From Planctomycetota bacterium (GTDB lineage: Bacteria; Planctomycetota; UBA1135; UBA2386): 64,000 nucleotides of DNA. The translations under genes were made by a program, and so were the position numbers. The notes under the pieces are model-generated. The model did no database searches, was not told the DNA's origin, and worked only from the letters and a program-made list of their open reading frames with translations. Position 1 is the first letter of the stretch, and every line of letters begins with the position of its first letter. The stretch is from contig JALORC010000021.1 in assembly GCA_025459175.1 (NCBI GenBank), positions 1-64,000 of the forward strand, in the 5' to 3' direction. Shown here in pieces: positions 9,177-18,162 of the stretch.

Positions 9177-9393
9177 CGGGGGGCCGACAGCGTAGCGGCG
9201 CCGCCGCGCCGCGGCGCCGGACTTGTCTCCGGCGGAGCTGCGCCTACATGGATTTTCCTGCCGCGGTGCGCAGGACTCTCGAAGGTTCGGGGGCCGGCGG
9301 CGCCTCGCTTCGACTACGCTCGTCCACCCGCGTCACGTCATGAGTGGAGCGGTCCTGCCCCGACTTCCGTTCGTTCCAGTTCTGCGAATTCGC

Positions 9394-10353
9394 ATGCGAG
9401 ACGACAAAGAGATCCTGCGACACAGCCTGGCCTTCTCCCACGAACAGCGCGGCCGCAGCTGGTGGTGCCTGATATCGACGCTCGGCGTGCTGGTGGCGCT
9501 GGTCGGGGCGATCGTCGCCGTCGATCACCTCGCCGTCCGGATCCCGGCCAGCATCGTGATGGGGCTGGTGCTGGTGCGCGTGTTCATCATCTACCACGAC
9601 TTCCAGCACGGCACCATCCTGAAGGGCTCGCGGGTCGCGAAGGTGCTGTTGCACGGCTACGGGTTGCTGGTACTGAACCCGCCGAGCATCTGGTCGCGTT
9701 CGCACGAGCACCATCACCGCAACGTCGGCAAGACCTACGGCTCGAGCATCGGCTCGTATCCGGTGATGACCAGTCAGGCCTGGGAGAAGGCGACGCCGGC
9801 CGAGCGCCGGACGTATCTGTTCCAACGGCATCCGCTGGTGATCGCCGCCGGCTACCTGACGATCTTCTTCTACGGCATGTGCGTGCGGTCGCTGCTGGCG
9901 GATCGGCGTCAACACGCGGACTCGGCGCTCGCGATCGGGTTGCACCTCGCCGTCGTGGCCGCGTTCGCGGTGTTCGCACCGGCGCTGCTGCCGTGGCTGG
10001 TGCTGATCCCGATGACGGTCGCGTGTGCGCTCGGCGCCTACCTGTTCTACGCGCAGCACAACTATCCGGACGTCAAGCTGCTCGAGGGCAAGGAGTGGAC
10101 CTACCTGGCGGCGGCGCTCGGTTCGTCGAGCTACACGCGGATGGGGCCGCTGATGCGCTGGTTCACCGGCAACATCGGCTACCACCACGTGCACCACGTC
10201 AACGCGAAGATCCCTTTCTACCGGCTGCCGGAGGCGATGGCGGCCATTCCCGAACTGCAGCACCCGGGCACCACGTCGCTGAGCCCGGTGCAGGTGTGGA
10301 AGTGCCTGCGCTTGCGCGTGTGGGACTCGCAGCAAGGGCGCATGGTCGGCTGA
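9394..10353 (+). CDS. Membrane fatty acid desaturase family protein
   Basis: 319 residues from the ATG at 9394; an in-frame ATG at 9340 would add 18 residues. The three histidine boxes of membrane di-iron desaturases are present: HDFQH (68-72), HEHHH (104-108) and HHVHH (264-268). Four to five hydrophobic segments lie between them. The enzyme should introduce a double bond in acyl chains or hydroxylate a lipid in the cytoplasmic membrane. LLEGKEWTYLAAAL before the last box is like bacterial omega-type desaturases. Electron donor and substrate are not shown by context. Confidence 0.88.
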   Translation: MRDDKEILRHSLAFSHEQRGRSWWCLISTLGVLVALVGAIVAVDHLAVRIPASIVMGLVLVRVFIIYHDFQHGTILKGSRVAKVLLHGYGLLVLNPPSIWSRSHEHHHRNVGKTYGSSIGSYPVMTSQAWEKATPAERRTYLFQRHPLVIAAGYLTIFFYGMCVRSLLADRRQHADSALAIGLHLAVVAAFAVFAPALLPWLVLIPMTVACALGAYLFYAQHNYPDVKLLEGKEWTYLAAALGSSSYTRMGPLMRWFTGNIGYHHVHHVNAKIPFYRLPEAMAAIPELQHPGTTSLSPVQVWKCLRLRVWDSQQGRMVG

Positions 10354-10358
10354 GAGGC

Positions 10359-11552
10359 TCAGCGCCGCGTCGGCATCGGACGCACGGCACGGTGCAGTTG
10401 CTTGCGCCCGGCGCTGCGGAGCACCAGCTCCTCGCCGCTGCGATCGAGCACGATCGGCCCACTGCCCAGCGGATCACGCGGCGGCGGCACGTCGAGGCCG
10501 CGGTGCAGGTCGACCGCCATGCGCAGCATGCGCACCAGGGTCACCGTCTCGCGCAGGTTGGTCTCCGCCGCGGTGAGGTTGGGCACGATGGTCCGGACCA
10601 CCGGGTTCGGCGATTCGGCGGCAACGCTGCACTCCAGTTCGATCAGCGCCTGCCGCTGCGGCCAGTCGAGTTGCTGCGCCTGCTGCAGGTCGCGCACGAG
10701 TCGATCCGCGATCGTGAACGCCTCGGCCACGGCCCAGCGGGTCGAGAAGCCGTGGCGCCACGAGCTGACCTGCGGCGCGTAGTCCGGGTCGGGCGACACC
10801 TGCTGCAGATTGGTCGCCAGCCACAGCAGTTCGACGTCGTGGTCGAGCGCGACCGGCAGGCGCCGGTCGAGCCGTTCGAGGCCGCTGGCCAGCAGGTCGA
10901 GCGCCGGCCGGTCGAGTGCTTGCAACGCCGCGTCCGGCCAGTCGATCGCGATCGCGGTGATCGCACAACCGATCATCTGGTTGATCAGCAGCCCGCGCTG
11001 CAGCAAGTCGGCACCGAACTGGGCCGCGTCGAGCGAGTGCTGCACGGCGGCCAGGTGCGCGCGTTCGTGGCGCCGGGCGCGGGTCTCGAACATCGCGAGG
11101 TTGGCGAGCTGGCGGCAGTGCAGCAGGTTCACGATCTCCGCCGCGGACCGGTCGCCCGGCCACGAAGGAGTCGCCACCGCCGCAGCCCGGCTGCCGGCGC
11201 GCAACGCGCCGAGCGCGGGTCGCGCACTCGTGCGCAGCGCCTGATCGGCCGCCAGCTCGGCGTCGCTGGCCTGCAGCAGGGCCCCGGTCTGCCGGCTGGC
11301 CATCACCTCGTGCGCGAGCTCGATCGCGGTCGCGTAGTGCGCGAACGCCGAGCCGTCCGCGGCCTCGCCCCACAGCGGAACACGGTGGTGGTCGCGCGCG
11401 GCGACCCGCACCCGCAGCACCTCGGTCTGTGCCTGCATGGCCTGCCAGCTGGCGTCGGCGCGGAACCCGACCACCGCGGCGCCGCCCAGCGGCAGCACCG
11501 TGGCGCCGAGGATCAGCAGCAAGATCAATCGTCGGCGCGAGCGAGCGGGCAT
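10359..11552 (-). CDS. Single-pass membrane or exported protein of unknown function
   Basis: 397 residues. After the basic N-terminus (PARSRRR) one hydrophobic helix spans about residues 9-28, so the bulk should be outside the membrane. The remainder is Leu/Ala-rich and probably helical, with many Asp and Arg residues and no motif I recognise. Its start is about 100 bases from the divergent YheT-type hydrolase, so the two may share a promoter region. It converges on the desaturase with five bases between the stops. Confidence 0.6.
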   Translation of the reverse strand: MPARSRRRLILLLILGATVLPLGGAAVVGFRADASWQAMQAQTEVLRVRVAARDHHRVPLWGEAADGSAFAHYATAIELAHEVMASRQTGALLQASDAELAADQALRTSARPALGALRAGSRAAAVATPSWPGDRSAAEIVNLLHCRQLANLAMFETRARRHERAHLAAVQHSLDAAQFGADLLQRGLLINQMIGCAITAIAIDWPDAALQALDRPALDLLASGLERLDRRLPVALDHDVELLWLATNLQQVSPDPDYAPQVSSWRHGFSTRWAVAEAFTIADRLVRDLQQAQQLDWPQRQALIELECSVAAESPNPVVRTIVPNLTAAETNLRETVTLVRMLRMAVDLHRGLDVPPPRDPLGSGPIVLDRSGEELVLRSAGRKQLHRAVRPMPTRR

Positions 11553-11653
11553 GTCCGGCTATCGGGCCGCGCGGCCCGATGCTGGCACCTCCGCCGCGAA
11601 CGCGCGATGGCACGGCGCGCTCGCCGGGCCCGTTCGGTAGGCTGCGCCGGCTC

Positions 11654-12670
11654 GTGACTCCCGCCGCCAAGGAACGTGCCCTGCAAGCGCTCGCCGCGAC
11701 CCCGTTCCGGCCGGCATGGTGGGCGCACAGCGGCATCCAGCAGACCCTCGCCGCGATGCGTGCGCAGCATGCGCCGCCGCCGCTGCGCGCCGAGACCTGG
11801 CCCACGGCCGACGGCGACTCCGTTCGCGTGCACTTCGTCGATGTCGAGTCGCCGCGCGCGCCGATCGTGCTGGTGCTGCACGGTCTCGAGGGCAGTCGCG
11901 ACTCGAGCTACGTGCGCACCGCGGCGGCGCTGGCGGCGGCGCGCGGCTGGCGCTTCGGCGTGCTCGAGTTCCGTTCGTGCGGCGGTGTGCTGAATCGCGC
12001 GCGCCGCACCTATCACAGCGGCGAGACCACCGACCTCGACCTCGTCGTGCGCACACTCGGCGAACGCTTCCCCGGGGCGCCGCTGCTGCCGCTCGGCTAC
12101 TCGCTCGGCGGCAACGTGCTGCTGAAGTGGCTCGGCGAACAGGGCGATCGCGCTCCATCCCACGTGCTTGCCGCAGCCGCGGTGTCGCCGCCGTTCGATC
12201 TCGGTGTGTGTTCGCGGCAGTGCGACCAGCGCTACGGCGGTGCGATCGCGCGGCACTTCCTGCGCACGCTGATCCCGAAGGCGCGGCAGAAGCACGCGCA
12301 GCATCCCGGCAGCTTCGACCTCGAGGCGCTGCGCGGTTGCCGCACGTTCGCGCGCTTCGACGACGTCGTCACCGCGCCGACGCACGGCTTCCGCGACGGC
12401 GCCCACTACTACGCGACGCAGAGCTGCGGGCCGTTCCTGCCGGCGATCCGGCGGCCGGTGCTGTTGCTGGCCGCGGTCGACGATCCGCTGTGCCGACCGG
12501 AGATCCTGCCGCACGCGGCGGTGGCGGCCTCGCCGTTCCTGCTGGCGCAGTTCCCGCGCGGCGGCGGCCACGTCGGTTTCGTCGACGGCGGTGCGCCGTG
12601 GCGGCCGCGGCGCTGGGCGGAGGCGCAGGCGCTGCGCTTCTTCGCCGGGCAGCTCGCGACTACTGGATGA
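11654..12670 (+). CDS. YheT-like alpha/beta hydrolase
   Basis: 338 residues from a GTG at 11654; the frame is open upstream but runs into the divergent gene. Alpha/beta hydrolase features: oxyanion region HGLEG (76-80), nucleophile elbow GYSLGG (148-153, Ser150), an acid in AAVDDPLC, and the catalytic His in GGGHVGF near the C-terminus. FRSCGG with LNRARRTYHSGETTDLDLV is characteristic of the YheT/EMB8 (COG0429) group, whose physiological substrate is not established. Its end overlaps the convergent gene by 11 bases. Confidence 0.87.
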   Translation: MTPAAKERALQALAATPFRPAWWAHSGIQQTLAAMRAQHAPPPLRAETWPTADGDSVRVHFVDVESPRAPIVLVLHGLEGSRDSSYVRTAAALAAARGWRFGVLEFRSCGGVLNRARRTYHSGETTDLDLVVRTLGERFPGAPLLPLGYSLGGNVLLKWLGEQGDRAPSHVLAAAAVSPPFDLGVCSRQCDQRYGGAIARHFLRTLIPKARQKHAQHPGSFDLEALRGCRTFARFDDVVTAPTHGFRDGAHYYATQSCGPFLPAIRRPVLLLAAVDDPLCRPEILPHAAVAASPFLLAQFPRGGGHVGFVDGGAPWRPRRWAEAQALRFFAGQLATTG

Positions 12671-13568
12671 CGACGCCGATCGCTGCGCTGTGGCTGAAGC
12701 CAGCGGCGGCCTGCGGATCGAACACGCCCCACTGCGCGGCCAGCGCGAAGCCGATCGCGGTCGGGGTGTTCGGCACCATCAGCGTCGCGGCGATGCCGCC
12801 CGACAGCGGGTTGGTGTGGGTCCGCGTGAGCGCGGTCAGCAGCGCGTCGGGCGTCACGTAGAGATCGGCGAAGCCGACCGGTGCGCCGCCCGGGATCGCG
12901 GTGCCGAGCACCAGCACCGCCAGCGTGTTGCGCGACGCGCTGCCGAGCCAGAAGTCGAGCGGGCTGCCGAGTGCGGGCCAGCCGTGCACGCCGATCGTGG
13001 GCACGCCGTACTGGCCCGGCTTGCCGGTGCCGAACACCGCTCCCGTGCTGCCCGCGGCATACGGCGCGAACAGGCGGAACTTCGCCGGCAGCTGCGCCTG
13101 CGCGTGCCAGGTGTTGCCGTCGCTGGCGCGCACTTCGACCGGCACGTTGCTCGGTTCGGTGTCGGCGCTGACCGAGTGTTGGTGGAACATGCCCTGCACG
13201 CGCCACACCAGGAAGTAGTCCTGCCCCGGCGTCACGTTCGCCGGTTGCGCGAACACGGCGCCCTGGAAGCTGCGCGTGTGTGTCGTCACCCAGGTGCCAG
13301 GTTGGCCGAGCAGTTGGTCCGGCAGACCGGTGGTCGCGTTGCGGCTGCGGATCTCGAGCGAATGCGACGCCGGCGGCTGGTTGCCGGTGAACACCTGCGC
13401 CGCCGCGAGCACCGGGGTGCTGGCCGTGAAGCGGAACGCCAGCACGCTGGCCGGCCAGCCGACCGCGTAGCCGCCGTAGGTGGGGTTGTCGTTGGTGGCG
13501 GTGGTCAGTTGCTGGGCTGGCAGCGGGAAGGTCAGCGCCAAAGCGAGCCCGAAGAGCATGGTGCGCAT
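12660..13568 (-). CDS. Secreted protein of unknown function with C-terminal beta module
   Basis: 302 residues from the ATG at 13568, which starts a signal peptide (MRTMLFGLALALTFPLPAQQ). No catalytic motif is recognised. The N-terminal half is a beta-rich region rich in Thr, Ala and Gln. The last roughly 115 residues (from GVPTIGVHGWPALGSPLDFW) form a Gly/Pro-rich beta module ending in FSHSAAIGVVIQ, of the same general type as the ends of other secreted proteins here. Probably exported to the periplasm or cell surface. Confidence 0.7.
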   Translation of the reverse strand: MRTMLFGLALALTFPLPAQQLTTATNDNPTYGGYAVGWPASVLAFRFTASTPVLAAAQVFTGNQPPASHSLEIRSRNATTGLPDQLLGQPGTWVTTHTRSFQGAVFAQPANVTPGQDYFLVWRVQGMFHQHSVSADTEPSNVPVEVRASDGNTWHAQAQLPAKFRLFAPYAAGSTGAVFGTGKPGQYGVPTIGVHGWPALGSPLDFWLGSASRNTLAVLVLGTAIPGGAPVGFADLYVTPDALLTALTRTHTNPLSGGIAATLMVPNTPTAIGFALAAQWGVFDPQAAAGFSHSAAIGVVIQ

Positions 13569-13722
13569 CGCGACAGTGTCGCACGCCTGCGCATGGGGCG
13601 GCAACCGAGGTGCCAGGTGTTCGGCGTCGCCGTCATGAAGTCGCCCCTTACGGGCCGGGCGGAAGTCGGGTCCAAGGACCGCGTCGCCTGCCCTCGCGAC
13701 GCCCGACCCACAGGAGACCCCG

Positions 13723-14877
13723 ATGCGGATACCGTCGCTGTCGTTGTCGTGCGCGTTCGTGACCACTGCCTGCCTGCTGTTCTCCGCTTGCTTGCCAAGC
13801 CAGAGCCGCCTGCCCGGGCTGCCGGTCACCGCGTCGCCGGTCGATCATCCGGCCCTGCAGAGCCAGCCCGGCATGCAGCGCCCGAGCCAGCCGGCGCCGG
13901 CGCTGCCGAGCCCCGGGCCGCAACCCGAAGACGCCCCGCCGGCGCCGCCCCCGGAGACGCAGGGCGAGGCGCTGCGGGGCAAGGAACTCAAGCGCGCGGT
14001 CGCCAGCGTCGTCAAGCTGCACTGGCACGACACGCTCGCCGAGGCCAAGGTGCAGGCCGGCGCCAGCGGCAAGCCGATCCTGCTGCTGCAGGCACTCGGC
14101 GACCTCGAAGGCTTCGCTTGAAGCGCTCTGCAAAGCCTGCGGGGCGTGACCCTGCCGAACCAGGAAGTGATGAACCTGCTGCGCGAGCGCTTCGTGCTCG
14201 CCCATCGCAACATCGAACGCGAGCTGCACGTCGGCATCTCGCACGGCTATGCGTGTGACCAGACCGCGGTCGGCACCACCAACGGGGCGGGCGGGCGCAA
14301 CGTGCAGCTGCTCGTGCTGGCGCCGGACGAGACGGTGCTGCATGCGCTGCCGGGCTTCTGGCATGCCGAGGACCTGCTGCCCGAGCTGCGCCTCGCGCTC
14401 GATCTGCACCGCCTGCACGGCGAGGACCGCATCAGCCAGCCGCAGCGGCAGGCGCTGTTCGTGCAGATGCATCGTGCCCACATGGCCCGCTACGGCGAGG
14501 CTGCGGCGCGCCGCGGTGCCTGGCAGGGCTTCGACCAGAACCACGAGTCGATGCGGGCCGCGAGCGAGGTGCGCGACACCGTCGACAGCCGCGTCGGCGG
14601 CGAGGTGAAGTTGAAGCCGATCCCGCAGCTGGTCCACGAGCGGCTGCTGGCGCGACCGTTCCTGCACCTGCGCGAGTTCGGCATGGAGGCGTTCGTCGAC
14701 TACGGCCGCCCGTTCTACGACAACAACTGGGGCGACAAGGGCCGTGAGTTCCTCCGCGCCGAGCGCGCCAACGAGAAGCGCGCGCGCGAACAGGAACGCG
14801 AACGGGCGCTGGCGGCGAAGGCGGCGGCAAAGGCGAAGAAGGCACCGCGCACCGGAGCGGGCAAGGCCACCAGTTGA
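13723..14877 (+). CDS. Thioredoxin-like lipoprotein, candidate selenoprotein (in-frame TGA at codon 133)
   Basis: Reading from the ATG at 13723, the frame meets a single TGA at 14119-14121 and then stays open to 14877, giving 384 residues if the TGA is decoded. The leader ends in a lipobox (LFSAC, Cys23), followed by a Pro-rich linker. Residues about 95-260 look thioredoxin-like: HWHDTLAEAKVQAGASGKPI, then LGDLEGFA-TGA-SALQSL and LRERFVLAHRNIE. In planctomycete relatives I recall, the residue at the TGA is a conserved Cys. A hairpin with SECIS-like geometry follows. The tail is rich in Lys, Ala and Glu. Alternatives: a nonsense mutation of a Cys codon or a sequencing error. Confidence 0.7.
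14139..14155 (+). promoter_or_regulatory. SECIS-like hairpin after the in-frame TGA
   Basis: GCGGGG (14139-14144) pairs with CCCTGC (14150-14155) in a six-pair stem (one G-U), closing a five-base loop CGTGA. The loop starts 24 bases after the TGA and has G at its second position followed by T. Bacterial SECIS elements usually place the apical loop about 16-37 bases after the UGA with a G in the first two loop positions. The match is by eye, not by a folding program. Confidence 0.5.
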
Positions 14878-14964
14878 GGTGCTGATCGGCGCGTGGAGCG
14901 GGCACGCGCGTGCATGCGCCCATCGGGGCTTGCCGTCCCTGCTCGTTGGCAGGACGATCCGCAC

Positions 14965-16332
14965 ATGAGAGCTTGCCTGGGGGTCTTGCCGTCCTCGCCG
15001 TGGCACTGCGTGCTGCTGCTGGCCGCCATCGGCCTCGGTGCCGCCGCTCCGGCGCAGTCCTACACGATCCGCCGCCTGACGGCGCCCGGGCTCGGTCGCG
15101 GCACGGCCTACGACATCGACAACTCGATGCGCATCGTCGGCGAACTGCGCGACAGCAGCGGCCTGCCGCAGCCGGTGATGTGGGTGAACGGCACGGCCCA
15201 GTTGCTGGCCCGGCTGCCGGGCGGCAGCCAGGGCAGCGCGACCTGCCTCGACATCAGTGGGCGCATCGGTGGCCGATCGGGCACCGCGATCACCAGCGAC
15301 AGCGGCGCATTCTGGGATCCGGGGCTCGGTCTCGCTGTGTTCGAGTTCGGCGTGCCGCCCGGCTTCCTGTTCGGTGGGGTGACCGGGATCAACTGGGCTG
15401 GCTCCGCGTGTGGCTTTGCCGACAACGGCATCGACCTCGTGCCGGTGGTGCGCACCAGCGACTCCGAGATCGTGCACCCGGAACTGCTGCCGACGTTGCC
15501 GATGCTGCGGCAGGGCGAAGCGCTCGACATCACCGACAGCGACCTCGTGGTCGGCTATCTGGCCCAGGTCGATCCGCAGCCGATCTTCTGGTCGAAGGTC
15601 GCCGGTTCGTGGACCACCACGCAGTTGCCGACCCTCGGCCCGGTCTGGGGCGTCGTCACGACGGCGATCGACGACCAGCGCTTCGTCGGCGCTGCGGTCG
15701 CTCCGGGTAGCGGCCGGATCCACTTCGTGCGGTGGACCAATGGCGTGATCGCCGATCTCGGGGGGCTGCCCGGCACCGACTGCTACGCGACCGCCGGCAG
15801 TCTCTTCGGCGAGACCGCGGGTTGGGCGCGCACCTTCTCGACGCCGCCGTACCTGGCCGTGCACCGACCCGCCAACGGGCCCGTCGTCGACCTCAACAGC
15901 AAGCTGCCGCCGCAATCGAACTGGCTGCTGACCGCCGTCGAGGGCATGAACGACTCCGGGGCGATGGTCGGCACCGGCGTGCAGAACGGCTTGCTCGAGC
16001 CGTTCGTGATGATCCCGACCCGCGTCGTGCTGGCGAATCCGACGCCGGGCACGGTCGGCGTGCTCAACACCTTCTCCGTCACCGGCGCCAGCTCGGGTGC
16101 CGACGTCTGGTTCTGCGTCAGCCTGAGCGGCGGCGAGACGGTGATCCCCGGCTGCCTCGAAGGGCTCGACATCGGCGCCCCGCTGGTGCTCGGCAACGCG
16201 GCGGCGAACGCGTCCGGCGCTGCCAGCCTGAACCTGTTCGTGCCTCCGTTCGTGGCCGGCCTGCCGTTCTTGTTCCAGGCCTACGACCTGTCGCAGTGCT
16301 GGACCAGCAACGTGGTGGCGAAGACGTTCTAG
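14965..16332 (+). CDS. HAF-repeat secreted protein
   Basis: 455 residues from the ATG at 14965; a signal peptide runs to about AAAPAQS. The body has HAF-type repeats, each with a 'G.aydID..g.iVGe' core: GRGTAYDIDNSMRIVGEL, GEALDITDSDLVVGYL and NDSGAMVGTGVQNG, interspersed with phrases like DLGGLPGTD. Such repeats form beta-propeller-like folds. The last roughly 105 residues are a separate beta module with a Cys pair, ending SQCWTSNVVAKTF. Function unknown; probably exported. Confidence 0.8.
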   Translation: MRACLGVLPSSPWHCVLLLAAIGLGAAAPAQSYTIRRLTAPGLGRGTAYDIDNSMRIVGELRDSSGLPQPVMWVNGTAQLLARLPGGSQGSATCLDISGRIGGRSGTAITSDSGAFWDPGLGLAVFEFGVPPGFLFGGVTGINWAGSACGFADNGIDLVPVVRTSDSEIVHPELLPTLPMLRQGEALDITDSDLVVGYLAQVDPQPIFWSKVAGSWTTTQLPTLGPVWGVVTTAIDDQRFVGAAVAPGSGRIHFVRWTNGVIADLGGLPGTDCYATAGSLFGETAGWARTFSTPPYLAVHRPANGPVVDLNSKLPPQSNWLLTAVEGMNDSGAMVGTGVQNGLLEPFVMIPTRVVLANPTPGTVGVLNTFSVTGASSGADVWFCVSLSGGETVIPGCLEGLDIGAPLVLGNAAANASGAASLNLFVPPFVAGLPFLFQAYDLSQCWTSNVVAKTF

Positions 16333-17192
16333 CCGCGGTTCGCTGCCGGCCGCGCCAGCAGGCTCGTCATCAGGATGGTGCCGAGGATCAGCGCTCCGCC
16401 GAGCGCCGCCAGCCAGTGCGGGGTCTCGCCGTGCACGAGCCATGCGACCAAGCTGTTGAGCACCGGTTCGACCATCATGATCAACGACGCGCGCATCGCC
16501 GGCACGTGCGCAATCGCCCGCACCAGGATCGCGTAGGCGAGGCCGACCTGCAGCGTGCCGAGCACCACGATCACGGCCCAGTCGCGGCCGGTGCCGAGCA
16601 CCGGGCTCTGGCCGAACGCCGGCAGCAGCAGCAGCGCGACCGGGCAGGTCAGCAGGTTGCCCCACGCGATCGCCGCTGATGCCTCGCCGGGACCGCGGCG
16701 CGACAGCCAGCGCATGCCGAGCAGCAGCAGCGCGTAGCTGACGCCTGACGCGATCGCGAACCAGTCGCCCAGGCGCGGCTCCGGCGCGGTCGCCTGCACC
16801 TGCGCCGGTGCGAAGAAGAACAGCGCCATGCCGGCGCCGACGCCGAGCAGCGTGACCAGGTCGCGCCGCTGTGGACGTTCGTGCACCAGCCACGGCCCGA
16901 GCAGCACGATCCACAGCGGCGCCGCCGACTGCAGGAAGATCGCGTTGGCGGCGGTGGTCAGCGAGTTGGCGACCACGAACAGCACCGTGGCGCCGAAGTA
17001 CGCCGGCCACAGCCGCAGGATGCGCGCGTTCGGCCAGCGCCGCGCCTCGGGCAGCAGCGCGAAGATCATCGCCGCGGCGATGCCGGCCCGCAGCCCGGCG
17101 CGCTGCAGCGACGGGAAATCGCACAGCTTCAGCAGGGCGCCGCCCGAGGCGAACAGGGCGGCGGTCAGCAACAGGCGCGCGGCGGGCGACAC
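16329..17192 (-). CDS. EamA (DMT superfamily) permease
   Basis: 287 residues from a GTG at 17192; the frame is open to 17294 but would overlap the region before the divergent enoyl-CoA hydratase. Ten hydrophobic helices form two EamA halves. FLQSAAPLWIVLLGPWLVHE in the first half and RASLIMMVEPVLNSLVAWLV in the second are typical of the metabolite/amino-acid exporter type. Substrate unknown. The stop overlaps the end of the HAF gene by four bases. Confidence 0.82.
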   Translation of the reverse strand: MSPAARLLLTAALFASGGALLKLCDFPSLQRAGLRAGIAAAMIFALLPEARRWPNARILRLWPAYFGATVLFVVANSLTTAANAIFLQSAAPLWIVLLGPWLVHERPQRRDLVTLLGVGAGMALFFFAPAQVQATAPEPRLGDWFAIASGVSYALLLLGMRWLSRRGPGEASAAIAWGNLLTCPVALLLLPAFGQSPVLGTGRDWAVIVVLGTLQVGLAYAILVRAIAHVPAMRASLIMMVEPVLNSLVAWLVHGETPHWLAALGGALILGTILMTSLLARPAANRG

Positions 17193-17295
17193 GGCGCCGG
17201 TTGTCGCACGGCGACCGGCGGCCGTCCACGTACCACCGGGTGGGGCCGCGGCCGACGCTGGACTCGCGGCGCCCGGCCGGCCAACGTGTCCCACG

Positions 17296-18081
17296 ATGCA
17301 TCGCTACCAGACCATCGAAGTGGCCGCCCAAGGCCCGGTCCTGCACATCCGTCTCAACCGCCCCGAGGTCCGCAACGCCTTCAACGGCACCGTGGTCTCC
17401 GAACTGCAGCAGGCGTTCGCCGCCGCGTCGACCGAGGCCAGCGTGCGTGTCGTCGTGCTGAGCGGCAACGGCAAGTCCTTCTCGGCCGGTGCCGATCTGG
17501 CCTGGATGCAGGAACAGGCCGAGCTGCCGAAGGAGCGCAATCAGGAGGGCGCCGAGCGCATGGCGCGCATGTTCCTGTCGATCGCGCGCTGCAGCAAACC
17601 GGTGGTCGCCCGCATCCACGGCCACGCGCTCGGCGGCGGCACCGGCCTGACCGCCGCGGTCGACCTCGCGTTCTGCACCGAAGACTGCCTGTTCGGCCTG
17701 ACCGAGGTCAAGCTCGGCATCGTGCCGGCGGTGATCTCGCCGTTCGTGATGCAGAAGATCGGCGTCGGCCGGGCGCGCGCGCTGTTCCTGACCGGCGAGC
17801 GCTTCTCTGGCGCGGAGGCGCAGCGCATCGGCCTGGTCCAGCGCGCGGTGCCCGAGGCCGAACTGGACGGCCAGGTGCAGAAGGCCGTCGACGAACTGCT
17901 GTCGGCGGGCCCGGCAGCCGTCGCCAGCAGCAAGGAACTGATCCGTGCGGTCGGTTCGCTGTCGCTCGAGGACGCGATCCCGGTCACGTCGAAGTGGATC
18001 GCCGAGCTGCGGGCGACGCCGGAGGCGCGCGAAGGATTTTCCGCGTTTCTGGGCAAACGGAAGCCGAACTGGATCGGGTAA
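17296..18081 (+). CDS. Enoyl-CoA hydratase/isomerase, methylglutaconyl-CoA hydratase-like
   Basis: 261 residues, the normal crotonase length. Hallmarks: LNRPEVRNAFNGTVV, SAGADLAWMQ with the first oxyanion-hole region, HGHALGGGTGLTAAVDLAF with the second, and EVKLGIVPAVISPFV. The GADLAWM motif and a conserved acidic residue in FGLTEVKLG suggest the methylglutaconyl-CoA hydratase subgroup of leucine and isoprenoid breakdown, but substrate in this superfamily is hard to call. It stands alone; no other leucine-degradation gene is in the window. A strong inverted repeat begins immediately after its stop. Confidence 0.87.
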   Translation: MHRYQTIEVAAQGPVLHIRLNRPEVRNAFNGTVVSELQQAFAAASTEASVRVVVLSGNGKSFSAGADLAWMQEQAELPKERNQEGAERMARMFLSIARCSKPVVARIHGHALGGGTGLTAAVDLAFCTEDCLFGLTEVKLGIVPAVISPFVMQKIGVGRARALFLTGERFSGAEAQRIGLVQRAVPEAELDGQVQKAVDELLSAGPAAVASSKELIRAVGSLSLEDAIPVTSKWIAELRATPEAREGFSAFLGKRKPNWIG

Positions 18082-18159
18082 TGATCCAAGGATTGTTGAA
18101 GGGCCCGCAAAACCGCCGTTCTCGACGGTCTGGACCCGGGTTCCACAATCCTTGGATCA
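18082..18159. repeat. Long inverted repeat filling a convergent intergenic gap
   Basis: TGATCCAAGGATTGT (18082-18096) is perfectly complementary to 18145-18159. Inside, GAA (18098-18100) pairs with TTC (18141-18143), GGGCCC pairs imperfectly with GGACCC, and CCGT/ACGG (18116-18119, 18125-18128) close an inner hairpin. The element fills nearly all the space between two convergent genes. It may be a bidirectional terminator or a small palindromic mobile repeat; no T-tract follows either arm. Confidence 0.75.
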
Positions 18160-18162
18160 GTC

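Noticed and set aside
14119..14121. Frameshift instead of stop codon in the thioredoxin-like gene
   Set aside because: The parts before and after the TGA are in the same frame, so no shift is needed; only one codon is in question.
13648..17625. A 1325-codon open frame on the minus strand
   Set aside because: It runs opposite or out of frame to at least four well-supported genes and has no family motif. GC-rich DNA often leaves long antisense frames open.
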